Part shown: in pieces, positions 34,241 to 42,286 of the stretch | How positions within the stretch are numbered: position 1 is the first letter of the stretch | Layout: each line of letters begins with the position of its first letter | Source: Methylobacterium durans | GTDB lineage: Bacteria; Pseudomonadota; Alphaproteobacteria; Rhizobiales; Beijerinckiaceae | Reading direction: 5' to 3' | Assembly (NCBI RefSeq): GCF_003173715.1 | Contig: NZ_CP029550.1 | Span: 5,007,501-5,071,500, forward strand | Length of the DNA stretch: 64,000 nucleotides | The notes under the pieces: model-generated | What the model saw: only the letters and a program-made list of their open reading frames with translations | The model's database searches: none | What the model was told of the DNA's origin: nothing | Made by a program: the position numbers and the translations under genes

Positions 34241-34245
34241 GCTAG
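33253..34245 (+). CDS. IS481 family transposase, copy 2
   Basis: 330 aa, identical to the copy at 26746 in every residue. The integrase core is intact. Again the TAG stop (34243-34245) is contributed by the flanking GCTAG rather than by the element. Both copies face the same direction, so the intervening 6.5 kb (usp C-terminal half, SulP gene and the IS701/IS1182 elements) could be deleted or amplified by recombination between them. Confidence 0.95.
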   Translation: MGQVQHGSATTTAAVRRAIQHSQASLRALAARYGVNPKTVAKWKKRSSVADRKTGPTEHRSTVLTAENEAVIVAFRRHTLLPLDDCLYALQPTIPHLTRSSLHRCLQRHGISRLPEVDGDKPLRAKFKRYPLGYFHIDIAEVHTKEGRLYLLVAIDRTSKFAFAELHEKATRRVAGNFLRALAAAVPYKIHTVLTDNGTHFTEPSGNTWTPEEIRAMRAEKVLFRCHSFEGACADLNIEHRLTKPRHPWTNGQVERMNRTIKDATVKRFYYDSHSQLRQHLADFVAAYNFARRLKTLRGLTPYEAICKAWTEEPSRFTQNPHHQIPGPNS

Positions 34246-34246
34246 A

Positions 34247-34681
34247 CGGGCGCCACTGCCGGCCCGTACGGCTTCGGTCGGACAGCGGTGCGCCTGCGAG
34301 CCGCCGCGCATCGATGCGTCGGCGGCCGCACCATCGCTCCTCTCGGCGACATCCGACGCGTCTCTCGCGCGCAGCGCTGGCACGCAACGCCGGTCGGATC
34401 CCGATTGCTGTATCAGCGTCTGGGCGCCCCATTCGGCGCAGGTACTGATCTTGAGGATGTCCTGTTTGCAATCATGCGATGGGGCATCTGATCACAGACA
34501 TGGGCCCTCGCGAGCCGTTTCCGGCACGTGAATGTCCTCTCGGATCAAGCGGGGCGCTCGATGCGGTGTTAGCGTTCCTGACGTGGACGGGTTGAAACTG
34601 CGCGAGCCGGTTGTGCCGGTCTACGCCTGAGCACGATGCGGCTCACCACCGCATAGTGTCCTCCGGCGAGGAGACGACCTC
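34247..34681. other. intergenic region, no gene seen
   Basis: The DNA right of the IS481 stack. Open frames have non-coding bias, and no family is recognised. It should be the original downstream flank of the SulP gene unless a rearrangement has occurred. Confidence 0.4.
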
Positions 34682-34859
34682 ATGAAAGCTCTCCTGATCT
34701 CGTCGGCGGCCTTCGCCGCCCTGATCCTGACTAGCGTTGCGGCCGACGCGCGGGGCTTTCGCGGTGGGGGCAGCGGCCGGCTATTACGGCAGCGGGTACG
34801 GAGGATGTGGACCTGACGCCACCTACGACCCCTACGCCGGGGTTTGCACCCCGTACTGA
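34682..34859 (+). pseudogene. collapsed Gly-rich secreted protein, paralogue of 48619
   Basis: Starts MKALLISSAAFAALILTSVA, a signal peptide nearly identical to that of the intact protein at 48619. After ADARGFRGGG the frame shifts; the remainder (GAAAGYYGSGYGGCGPDATY and DPYAGVCTPY to 34859) is the Cys-containing C-terminus of the same family. The Gly-repeat body present in the 48619 copy (FRGGGF/HGGGF) is missing, so the gene probably lost its repeats by slippage, leaving an out-of-frame junction. In the first frame it ends at a TGA near 34814. Confidence 0.75.
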
Positions 34860-34995
34860 GCCGGGCGTCCGAGCGTCGATACAAACCGAGAATTCTGGCG
34901 GCTGGAAGCATGTGGAAGGCTGAGGCCGAGCCCGCTTCGACACATCTCGTCCGCTTTGCGCCAGAACCGCCTCAGCAGCATGCCTAGGCAGTCAG

Positions 34996-37431
34996 ATGGA
35001 CGCGATCGTCAAAAATCGGCGGCAGCCCAAGCGAGCGGCGCACACGCCAGAGCTCGCCCTGATCGATGCCTATTGGCGGGCGGCGAACTACCTGTCGGTC
35101 GGCCAGATCTACCTGTACGACAATCCTCTGCTGAAGGAACGGCTGACCAAGGAGCACATCAAGCCTCGCCTGCTCGGTCACTGGGGCACAACACCGGGCC
35201 TGAACTTCGTCTACGTTCATCTCAATCGTCTCATCAAGAAGCACGATCTCGATATGATCTACATCACCGGGCCGGGACACGGTGGTCCGGGCCTGATCGC
35301 GAATGCCTATCTCGAAGGGACCTACAGCGAAGTCTACCCGCACATCTCCGCCGACGCCGAGGGCATGAAGCGTCTGTTCAAGCAATTCTCCTTCCCCGGT
35401 GGGATTCCGAGCCACGTCGCCCCCGAAACGCCGGGTTCGATGCACGAGGGCGGCGAGCTGGGCTATTCCCTCTCGCACGCCTACGGGGCAGCCTTCGACA
35501 ATCCCGATCTCATCGTCGCCTGCGTCGTCGGTGACGGCGAGGCCGAGACCGGGCCCCTGGCGACCAGCTGGCACTCGAACAAATTTCTCAGCCCGGTGAC
35601 CGACGGGACGGTCCTGCCGATCCTGCACCTCAATGGGTACAAGATCGCGAATCCGACCGTCCTGGCCCGGATCAGCCGCGAGGAACTCGAACATCTCTTC
35701 CGCGGATACGGCTACACGCCCCACTTCGTCGAAGGCCATGAGCCGGCCGAGATGCACCAGCGCATGGCCTCCACCCTGGACGCGGTGCTGCGTGACATCC
35801 GACGGATCAAGACCGACGCGCGTGACAGAGGTTTCACGGGCCGACCGCTCTGGCCGATGATCGTTCTACGCACGCCCAAGGGGTGGACGTGTCCCGCGGA
35901 AATCGACGGCAGGCGCACCGAGGATTATTGGCGCTCGCATCAGGTGCCGATGGGCGAGATGCACGACAATCCGGCCCACGTGCAGATCCTCGAAGACTGG
36001 ATGAAGTCCTACCGGCCCGGCGATCTCTTCGACGAGGCCGGCCGGCTGCGCCCCGAGATCGCCGAACTCGCCCCGAAGGGCGAGCGCCGCATGAGCGCGA
36101 ACCCACACGCTAACGGCGGCGCGATGCTCCGCGACCTCCGGCTGCCGGATTTTCGCGACTACGCCGTCACCGTGACCACGCCCGGCGTTGCCGTGGCGGA
36201 ATCCACGCGCGTGATGGGACGCTTCCTGCGCGACGTCCTGCAATTGAACGCCGAAGCACGGAACTTCAGGCTGTTCAGCCCGGACGAGAACAATTCAAAC
36301 CGCTGGCAGGACGCCCTCGAGGTCACGAACCGCGCCTGGGTCGCCGAGACGTTGCCGTGGGACGATCACCTCGCGCCCGACGGCCGCGTGATGGAGATGC
36401 TGAGCGAACATCAGTGTCAGGGCTGGCTCGAGGGCTACCTGCTGACGGGACGGCACGGCTTCTTCTCCTGCTACGAGGCCTTCATCCACATCATCGACTC
36501 GATGTTCAACCAGCACGCCAAGTGGCTGAAGGTCTGCAACCACATCCCCTGGCGCCGGCCGATCGGATCGCTGAACTACCTGCTGTCGAGCCATGTCTGG
36601 CGTCAGGACCACAACGGGTTCAGCCATCAGGATCCCGGTTTCATCGATCATGTCGTGAACAAGAAGGCAGAGATCGTCCGCGTCTACTTGCCACCTGATG
36701 CCAATTGCCTGCTCTCAGTGACTGATCACTGCTTGCGGAGCCGGAACTACATCAACGTCGTCGTGGCGGGCAAGCAGCCGGCGCCCCAGTGGCTCACCAT
36801 GGATCAGGCGGTCAAGCACTGCGCGGCCGGGCTCGGGATATGGGACTGGGCGAGCAACGATCGCGGCAGCGAGCCGGACGTGGTGATGGCCTGCTGCGGG
36901 GACGTGCCGACCCTGGAGACGCTCGCGGCCGTCGACCTCCTGCGCCGCCACGCTCCGGATCTCAAGGTGCGCGTCATCAACGTCGTGAACCTGATGAAGC
37001 TGCAGCCCAGCACGGAGCATCCGCACGGCCTGTCGGACCAGGATTTCGACGCCCTGTTCACGACGGACAAGCCGGTCGTCTTCGCCTTCCACGGGTACCC
37101 GTGGCTCATCCACCGGCTGGTCTATCGCCGTCACGGCCACCGGAACTTCCATGTGCGCGGCTACAAGGAAGAAGGCACGACGAGCACGCCGTTCGACATG
37201 TGCGTGATGAACGACATCGACCGGTTCCATCTCGTCAGCGACGTCATCGACCGCGTGCCGGGGCTGGCCGCCCGGGCGGCCTACGCCAAGCAGGCGATCC
37301 GGGACAAGCTGATCGATCACCGCGAGTACATCTGCCGGCACGGCGACGACATGCCCGACGTGTCCGGCTGGTCGTGGAGCCAGATGGCGACGGCGCGGGC
37401 CGCACACTCGACGGAGAGCGACAATGTATGA
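34996..37431 (+). CDS. xfp: phosphoketolase (xylulose 5-phosphate/fructose 6-phosphate)
   Basis: 811 aa, full length, TPP-dependent. It cleaves xylulose 5-P (and/or fructose 6-P) with phosphate to acetyl-phosphate and glyceraldehyde 3-P (or erythrose 4-P). Signature blocks are present: '[20 protein letters not shown]', [19 protein letters not shown], 'TGPGHGGPG', '[20 protein letters not shown]', the TPP motif '[19 protein letters not shown]' near residue 179, [17 protein letters not shown], and the C-terminal '[20 protein letters not shown]'. First gene of an operon; the pgm-like gene begins 30 bases downstream. The ATG at 34996 has no strong ribosome-binding site. Phosphoketolases in alphaproteobacteria often accompany low-oxygen genes. 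Confidence 0.95.
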   Translation: MDAIVKNRRQPKRAAHTPELALIDAYWRAANYLSVGQIYLYDNPLLKERLTKEHIKPRLLGHWGTTPGLNFVYVHLNRLIKKHDLDMIYITGPGHGGPGLIANAYLEGTYSEVYPHISADAEGMKRLFKQFSFPGGIPSHVAPETPGSMHEGGELGYSLSHAYGAAFDNPDLIVACVVGDGEAETGPLATSWHSNKFLSPVTDGTVLPILHLNGYKIANPTVLARISREELEHLFRGYGYTPHFVEGHEPAEMHQRMASTLDAVLRDIRRIKTDARDRGFTGRPLWPMIVLRTPKGWTCPAEIDGRRTEDYWRSHQVPMGEMHDNPAHVQILEDWMKSYRPGDLFDEAGRLRPEIAELAPKGERRMSANPHANGGAMLRDLRLPDFRDYAVTVTTPGVAVAESTRVMGRFLRDVLQLNAEARNFRLFSPDENNSNRWQDALEVTNRAWVAETLPWDDHLAPDGRVMEMLSEHQCQGWLEGYLLTGRHGFFSCYEAFIHIIDSMFNQHAKWLKVCNHIPWRRPIGSLNYLLSSHVWRQDHNGFSHQDPGFIDHVVNKKAEIVRVYLPPDANCLLSVTDHCLRSRNYINVVVAGKQPAPQWLTMDQAVKHCAAGLGIWDWASNDRGSEPDVVMACCGDVPTLETLAAVDLLRRHAPDLKVRVINVVNLMKLQPSTEHPHGLSDQDFDALFTTDKPVVFAFHGYPWLIHRLVYRRHGHRNFHVRGYKEEGTTSTPFDMCVMNDIDRFHLVSDVIDRVPGLAARAAYAKQAIRDKLIDHREYICRHGDDMPDVSGWSWSQMATARAAHSTESDNV

Positions 37432-37461
37432 GGAGGGGCGCCTCGACGGGCGTCGGGTGCG

Positions 37462-38190
37462 GTGAGACCGGCACTCCTCGCAGCGATCTTCGACGTGGAC
37501 GGCGTGCTCGTCGATTCGCCGCACGAGCGCGCTTGGCGCGAGGCGCTGGCAGGGTTCCTCGACCCGGAAGGCTTCACCACCGCCTTCTATCAGGCGCACG
37601 TCGCCGGGAAGCGGCGCGTCGAGGGCGCTCGGGCGACTTTGGAGCGGCTCGGCGGACCGCAGGCCGCCGCCCGGACCGCGGAATACGCGGCCAGGAAGCA
37701 GGCCCTCATCGACCGGCTGATCGCGGAGGGCAGCTTCGCGGTGTTCCCGGACGCCATGCGCTTCTCCGCCGCGCTGAAGGCCGCAGGGCTGCGGCTGGCG
37801 CTGGCCTCCTCGTCGAGGAACGCCGCCGCCATGCTGGCCCGCCTGAAGCTGCCGGATGGGCGCACGCTTCTCTCGCTGTTCGACGCCGATCTCAGCGGCC
37901 GCGAGGTGCCGAAGGGCAAGCCGGACCCCGCGCTCTTCCTCCTCGCGGCCGAAGCCGTGGAGACGCCGCCGGCGCGGTGCGTCGTGGTGGAGGACGCGCC
38001 CGCCGGCATCCGGGCGGCGCGTGCCGGCGGGATGGCCGCCCTCGGGATCGCCCGGCTCGGCGACGAGGCGCTTCTGCGCGAGGCGGGTGCCGATCTCGTC
38101 GTGACGAGCCTCGATGAGGTGGCGGTCACCGCCCTGGCCGAGGGCGCGTTGCGCGCCCGGGCCGTCACGGAGCCCGTCGCAGATGCTTGA
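37462..38190 (+). CDS. pgmB: HAD phosphatase/mutase, beta-phosphoglucomutase-like
   Basis: 242 aa. HAD motif I FDVDGVLVDS (nucleophile D11, acid/base D13), a helical cap (ARATLERLGGPQAAARTAEY), motif II 'LALASSSRN', motif III Lys in 'VPKGKPDPALFLLAAEAV' and motif IV 'VVVEDAPAGIRAARAGGMAA'. This is the beta-PGM subfamily, which converts beta-glucose 1-phosphate to glucose 6-phosphate. It starts at a GTG (37462), 30 bases after xfp, and its last 8 bases overlap the GH65 start. The usual pairing of GH65 phosphorylase with beta-PGM supports the assignment; the gene symbol is by context. A generic HAD phosphatase is the main alternative. Confidence 0.8.
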   Translation: MRPALLAAIFDVDGVLVDSPHERAWREALAGFLDPEGFTTAFYQAHVAGKRRVEGARATLERLGGPQAAARTAEYAARKQALIDRLIAEGSFAVFPDAMRFSAALKAAGLRLALASSSRNAAAMLARLKLPDGRTLLSLFDADLSGREVPKGKPDPALFLLAAEAVETPPARCVVVEDAPAGIRAARAGGMAALGIARLGDEALLREAGADLVVTSLDEVAVTALAEGALRARAVTEPVADA

Positions 38191-40504
38191 GGTGCTTCAA
38201 CCGACCGAGGAGCCCGGCTGGGTTCTGGCGCACGAAGGCTACAGCGTGCTCACGGAGAGCGCGGTCGAGTCCCGCTTCGCTCTCGGCAACGGCTTCCTCG
38301 GCATGCGTGCGTCGCGCTCGACGGGCCGAGGACCGACCTGGGCGAGCTGGCTCGGCTACATCCGATGGGCCTCGTGGCCGCGCTGCTACGTGGCCGGGCT
38401 GTTCGACCTGCCCAACACCGAGCCGCCCGTGCCCGCGCTCGTGCCCGTCGCCGACTGGTCGCGGGTCCGCCTCATCCTCGATGGAGAGCCGCTGGTGGCG
38501 CGCGAGGGGGAGGTGCTCCACGGCCTGCGCCGGCTCGATATGCGGCGCGGCTTGCTGCTCTCCGAATGGACGCATCGGACGCCGGCGGGGATCACCGCGT
38601 CGGGCCACGAGCTTCGCCTCCTGTCGCTGGCGGACCGTGCGGTGGGACTGCAGCTGCAGCGGATCGTGCTGGACCGTGACGGCATCGAGGTCCGCCTCGA
38701 AGCGAGCTTCGGGCTTGCCGGCCTCGGCATGGAGCCGGTGCGTCTCGAGAGCGACCTGGGTGCTTGGCGCACCGAAGGGACCGGCAAGGTCGTCGCGATG
38801 GCCGGTGCCGCGTCGCTGAACCTCAACGACGTCTCGCTCAGGCCCGAGCGTCCGTTCCCGCTGCGTTGGGTCTGGCGTTGGCGGTCGACCGCCGGCGAGG
38901 TCGCAGAATTCGCCCGCCTCGTCGCCGTCGCCCGGGCCGATCGGTCGGCGGAAGACCCGGCGCCGCAAGCCACTGCCGCGCTGGAGCGCAGCACCGCCGT
39001 GGGCTGGCGCGCCATCCTCCAGGAGCACGAGGCCGCCTGGGATGCACATTGGAGCGACAGCGGCATCCGCATCGACGGCGACGACGACCTGCAGCGCGCC
39101 CTGCGGTTCGCCGTGTACCATCTGACGAGCGCGGCAAATCCCGACGACGACCGTGTGTCGATCGGTGCGCGCGCCCTGACCGGCGACGCCTATTTCGGCC
39201 ATGTCTTCTGGGACACCGAGATCTACCTCCTGCCGTTCTACACCGCCGTCTGGCCCGAAGCGGCGCGCGCGCTGCTGATGTACCGGTATCACACCCTGCC
39301 CGGCGCGCGCGCGAAGGCTGCGCTGTGCGGTTTCCGAGGCGCGCTCTACCCCTGGGAGTCGGCCGACACCGGCGTGGAGACCACCCCGGAATCGGTGCTG
39401 GGGCCCGACGGGAAGCCGATCGAGATCCTGACCGGCAAGATGGAGCACCACATCAGCGCCGACGTCGCCTACGCGGTCTGGCAGTACTGGCGCGCGACCG
39501 GCGACGACGACTTCTTCCGCGACGCGGGTGCCGAGATCCTCCTTGAGACCGCGCGCTTCTGGGCATCCCGCGCCGTTGCCGAGGCGGATGGGCGCCACAT
39601 CCGCGGGGTGATCGGGCCGGACGAGTACCACGAGGATGTGGACGACAACGCCTTCACCAACGTGATGGCACGCTGGAACATCGCCCGCGCCCTCGAGGCG
39701 CTGGACCTGCTGCGGGCGCGCTGGCCTGATCGGGCCTCGACGCTTCGGGAGAGGCTCGCGCTCGACGAAAGCGAACTCGACGACTGGCGGGACGCGATGG
39801 GGCGGATCGTCACCGGCCTCGACCCCGCGACCGCATTGTACGAGCAGTTCGCCGGCTTCCACGCCCTGAAGAGGCTCAACGTGTCGGACTACGCCGACCA
39901 CGCGCTCCCGATCGACGTGGTGATCGGCCGTGAGCAGACGCAAGGCTCGCAGGTCGTGAAGCAGGCCGACGTCGTGGCCCTGATAGCCTTGTTGCCCGAA
40001 GCGTTTTCCGGGCACGGAGCGACGATCAATTTCCGCCATTACGAGCCGCTGTGTGCCCATGGCAGCTCGTTGAGCGCGGCGATGCATGCGCGCGTGGCCG
40101 CCCGTCTCGGAGACGCCGACATGGCGCTCCGCTACATGCGCGAGACCGCCGCACTCGACCTCGACCCGGATCCGAACAGCGCCGGCGGCATTCGGATCGC
40201 CGGCCTTGGCGGGCTGTGGCAGGCTGCGGTCCTGGGCATCGCAGGCCTGAACCTCATGGGCGAGGCGCTGGAACTCGATCCCAAGCTGCCGCGCACGTGG
40301 AACCGCCTCACGTTCAAGGTCCGGTGGAGGGGCCGGTCCGTGAGCCTCAGCCTCGCCCGTGATGCGGTGGAGGCGACACTGATCGAGGGCGACGCGATGG
40401 ACATCACGATCGCGGGCCTCACGCAGACCCTGAACGCGCGGTCACCCCTGCGCGTCGACCTGTCGTCCGAGGCCCTGCCTAGCGTGGCGGAGGTCGAGGC
40501 CTAG
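38183..40504 (+). CDS. glycoside hydrolase family 65 (disaccharide phosphorylase)
   Basis: 773 aa. GH65 inverting phosphorylases split maltose, trehalose, kojibiose or related alpha-glucosides with phosphate to beta-glucose 1-phosphate and glucose. The N-terminal beta-sandwich has 'RFALGNGFLGMRASRSTGRG'; the catalytic (alpha/alpha)6 barrel carries 'ALTGDAYFGHVFWDTEIYLL', 'GALYPWESADTG' and 'GVIGPDEYHEDVDDNAFTNV' with the general acid Glu at residue 481. 'REQTQGSQVVKQADVVALI' and 'GSSLS' form the phosphate-binding region. It overlaps the beta-PGM gene by 8 bases, coupling product and next enzyme. Substrate cannot be fixed by eye; a trehalose/maltose-type enzyme is likeliest. The start at 38183 is the overlapping ATG. 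Confidence 0.9.
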   Translation: MLEVLQPTEEPGWVLAHEGYSVLTESAVESRFALGNGFLGMRASRSTGRGPTWASWLGYIRWASWPRCYVAGLFDLPNTEPPVPALVPVADWSRVRLILDGEPLVAREGEVLHGLRRLDMRRGLLLSEWTHRTPAGITASGHELRLLSLADRAVGLQLQRIVLDRDGIEVRLEASFGLAGLGMEPVRLESDLGAWRTEGTGKVVAMAGAASLNLNDVSLRPERPFPLRWVWRWRSTAGEVAEFARLVAVARADRSAEDPAPQATAALERSTAVGWRAILQEHEAAWDAHWSDSGIRIDGDDDLQRALRFAVYHLTSAANPDDDRVSIGARALTGDAYFGHVFWDTEIYLLPFYTAVWPEAARALLMYRYHTLPGARAKAALCGFRGALYPWESADTGVETTPESVLGPDGKPIEILTGKMEHHISADVAYAVWQYWRATGDDDFFRDAGAEILLETARFWASRAVAEADGRHIRGVIGPDEYHEDVDDNAFTNVMARWNIARALEALDLLRARWPDRASTLRERLALDESELDDWRDAMGRIVTGLDPATALYEQFAGFHALKRLNVSDYADHALPIDVVIGREQTQGSQVVKQADVVALIALLPEAFSGHGATINFRHYEPLCAHGSSLSAAMHARVAARLGDADMALRYMRETAALDLDPDPNSAGGIRIAGLGGLWQAAVLGIAGLNLMGEALELDPKLPRTWNRLTFKVRWRGRSVSLSLARDAVEATLIEGDAMDITIAGLTQTLNARSPLRVDLSSEALPSVAEVEA

Positions 40505-40546
40505 CGCAACGCGCTCACCATCCCGTTCAAGGCGCAACGGCAAAGG

Positions 40547-42142
40547 TCAGCCGGCGAGGGAGAGCAGGCCGAGCACCTGCACGCTGAAGACCTTCACGAT
40601 GGTCATCGAGGGAAAAATCATCGCGTAGCACACGTCCGGCCGCTCCGTCGGCGCCGTGCGGGCGGAATAGGCCAGGATCGCGGGATTGCCCGTGGCGCCG
40701 GAGGCGACGCCGAGCAAATCGTCGAACGGGATCCCGAGCAGATAGAAGCCGGCGAGCAGCACGACCGCCACGGTCGTCAGCAGCACCGCTACCCCGATCA
40801 GCAGCATCAGCGGCCCGGTCTGCGCGACGGTCGTGACGAAGGCTTGACCGGAATTGATCCCGACCGTCGCGAGGAACAGCGTCAGGCCGAGATTCCGCAG
40901 CACGATGTTGGCGGGCAGCGGCATGACCCAGCTCAGCGGCCCGGTGCGCCGAAGCCTGCCGAGAATGAGCGCCACGATGAGCGGGCCGCCGCCGATGCCG
41001 AGGGTGACGATGCCCACACCGGGCACCGGTATCGGGATCAGGCCCAGAAGGACGCCGAGCACCATGCCGAGGCCGACGGAGACATAGCTGAAATCCGCGG
41101 CCGCCTTCACCGTGTCGCCGAAATGCGCCCGCGCCTCGGCCACGTGGTCGGGTGCCACGAGGATGCCGACCCGGTCGCCCAGCTCCAGCATCAGGTCCGG
41201 CGAGGGCATCAGGTCCATGTCGTAGCGCCGGACATGCAGGATGCGGATCGGGACGCCGGGGGGCGAGGGCAATTCCGCCAGCGTCACCCCGGTCAGCGCC
41301 GGCTTCGAGACGAAGAAGCGCTGGTAGGTGATGTCGCCGCGATCCCTGGCGAGCCGGCCCCGGTCGACATGTCCGAGGGCTGAGGCGACCTCGTCCACGG
41401 CCGCCGCCCGATCGGCCGCGATCAGGAGCGCGTCGCCGGGATGCAGTTCGAGACCTGGATCGGGCAGTCGATTGTGGTGCTCTTGCCGCACGCCCGCGAT
41501 CTGCACGCCCTCGGGCAGCGTCGCCATGACGGCGCCGAGCGTGGCGCTGCCGGCCGGCAGTCGCTCGACCGTGACCTCGCCAATGTGGAAGCGGACGGGT
41601 TTTTGCGGAAAGACCGGCTTCACGCGCCGCGTCATGAAGTAGAGGCACAGGATGGGGCCGATCACGCCGAACGGATACGTGACCGAATAGCCGATCGAGG
41701 GTTCCCGGCTCCCGATCGTGTCGATCGCGGCCTGCAAGGCCGCCGTGCTGACCATCGAGCCGGAGAAGATGCCGAGCGTGTGGCCGAGACTGACCTGAAA
41801 GACAGCGCCGAGGCCGAGCGCGACCAGCAGTCCGGCGATGACAGCGACGGCCGCCAGCAGGTTGTAGATGCGCCCGGGTCCCGACAGGCCCTCGAAGAAC
41901 TGACGGCCGTAGAGAATGCCGATCGCGTAGAGGAACATGATCAGACCGACCAGGCCGAGCGGTCCGGAGATTTGCACCTTTGGTGCGATAGCACCGATGA
42001 ACAGGCCGACGAACAGCACCGCCCCCACGCCGAGCGAGAAGTCCAGAAACCTGATCTGTCCCACCGCGTAGCCAAGGCCGATGGTGAGGAAGAGGGCGAG
42101 GATCGGCTGTGTCCCGATGAGCTCGCTGATTGAGGCCATCAT
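40547..42142 (-). CDS. AspT/YidE-type transporter (aspartate:alanine exchanger family)
   Basis: 531 aa inner-membrane protein. Two blocks of ~5 transmembrane helices (SELIGTQPILALFLTIGLGY, VLFVGLFIGAIAPK and, after residue ~370, PVPGVGIVTLGIGGGPLIVA, LFLATVGINSG) flank a cytosolic region with two TrkA_C/RCK_C domains (LPEGVQIAGVRQEHHNRLPD; VPIRILHVRRYDMDL). This is the AAE family. AspT exchanges aspartate for alanine; the substrate of YidE-like members is unknown. It is the last gene of the minus-strand operon after GH65-2, and its stop faces the end of the plus-strand GH65 gene 42 bases away. Its place among lactate and sugar genes suggests export of an organic acid, but this is inference. 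ATG-ATG start. Confidence 0.8.
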   Translation of the reverse strand: MMASISELIGTQPILALFLTIGLGYAVGQIRFLDFSLGVGAVLFVGLFIGAIAPKVQISGPLGLVGLIMFLYAIGILYGRQFFEGLSGPGRIYNLLAAVAVIAGLLVALGLGAVFQVSLGHTLGIFSGSMVSTAALQAAIDTIGSREPSIGYSVTYPFGVIGPILCLYFMTRRVKPVFPQKPVRFHIGEVTVERLPAGSATLGAVMATLPEGVQIAGVRQEHHNRLPDPGLELHPGDALLIAADRAAAVDEVASALGHVDRGRLARDRGDITYQRFFVSKPALTGVTLAELPSPPGVPIRILHVRRYDMDLMPSPDLMLELGDRVGILVAPDHVAEARAHFGDTVKAAADFSYVSVGLGMVLGVLLGLIPIPVPGVGIVTLGIGGGPLIVALILGRLRRTGPLSWVMPLPANIVLRNLGLTLFLATVGINSGQAFVTTVAQTGPLMLLIGVAVLLTTVAVVLLAGFYLLGIPFDDLLGVASGATGNPAILAYSARTAPTERPDVCYAMIFPSMTIVKVFSVQVLGLLSLAG

Positions 42143-42286
42143 GGAAGAGCTCTCCGCTTAAGTACGCTGGCCATCGAATCCCGAGGATCTTCAGCGCAGC
42201 CCGCACCAGCGTCTTCGGCCACGGACCCGGCCAGTCTTCCTGCTCGGATCCGAACCTCGGCTGCTGCCCAGCCGCTCGCGGGCTGG

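Noticed and set aside
38165..40087. 640-codon minus-strand open frame opposite the GH65 gene
   Set aside because: Antisense shadow of a well-supported GH65 enzyme; its Arg/His-rich composition is typical of a complementary frame in high-GC DNA.
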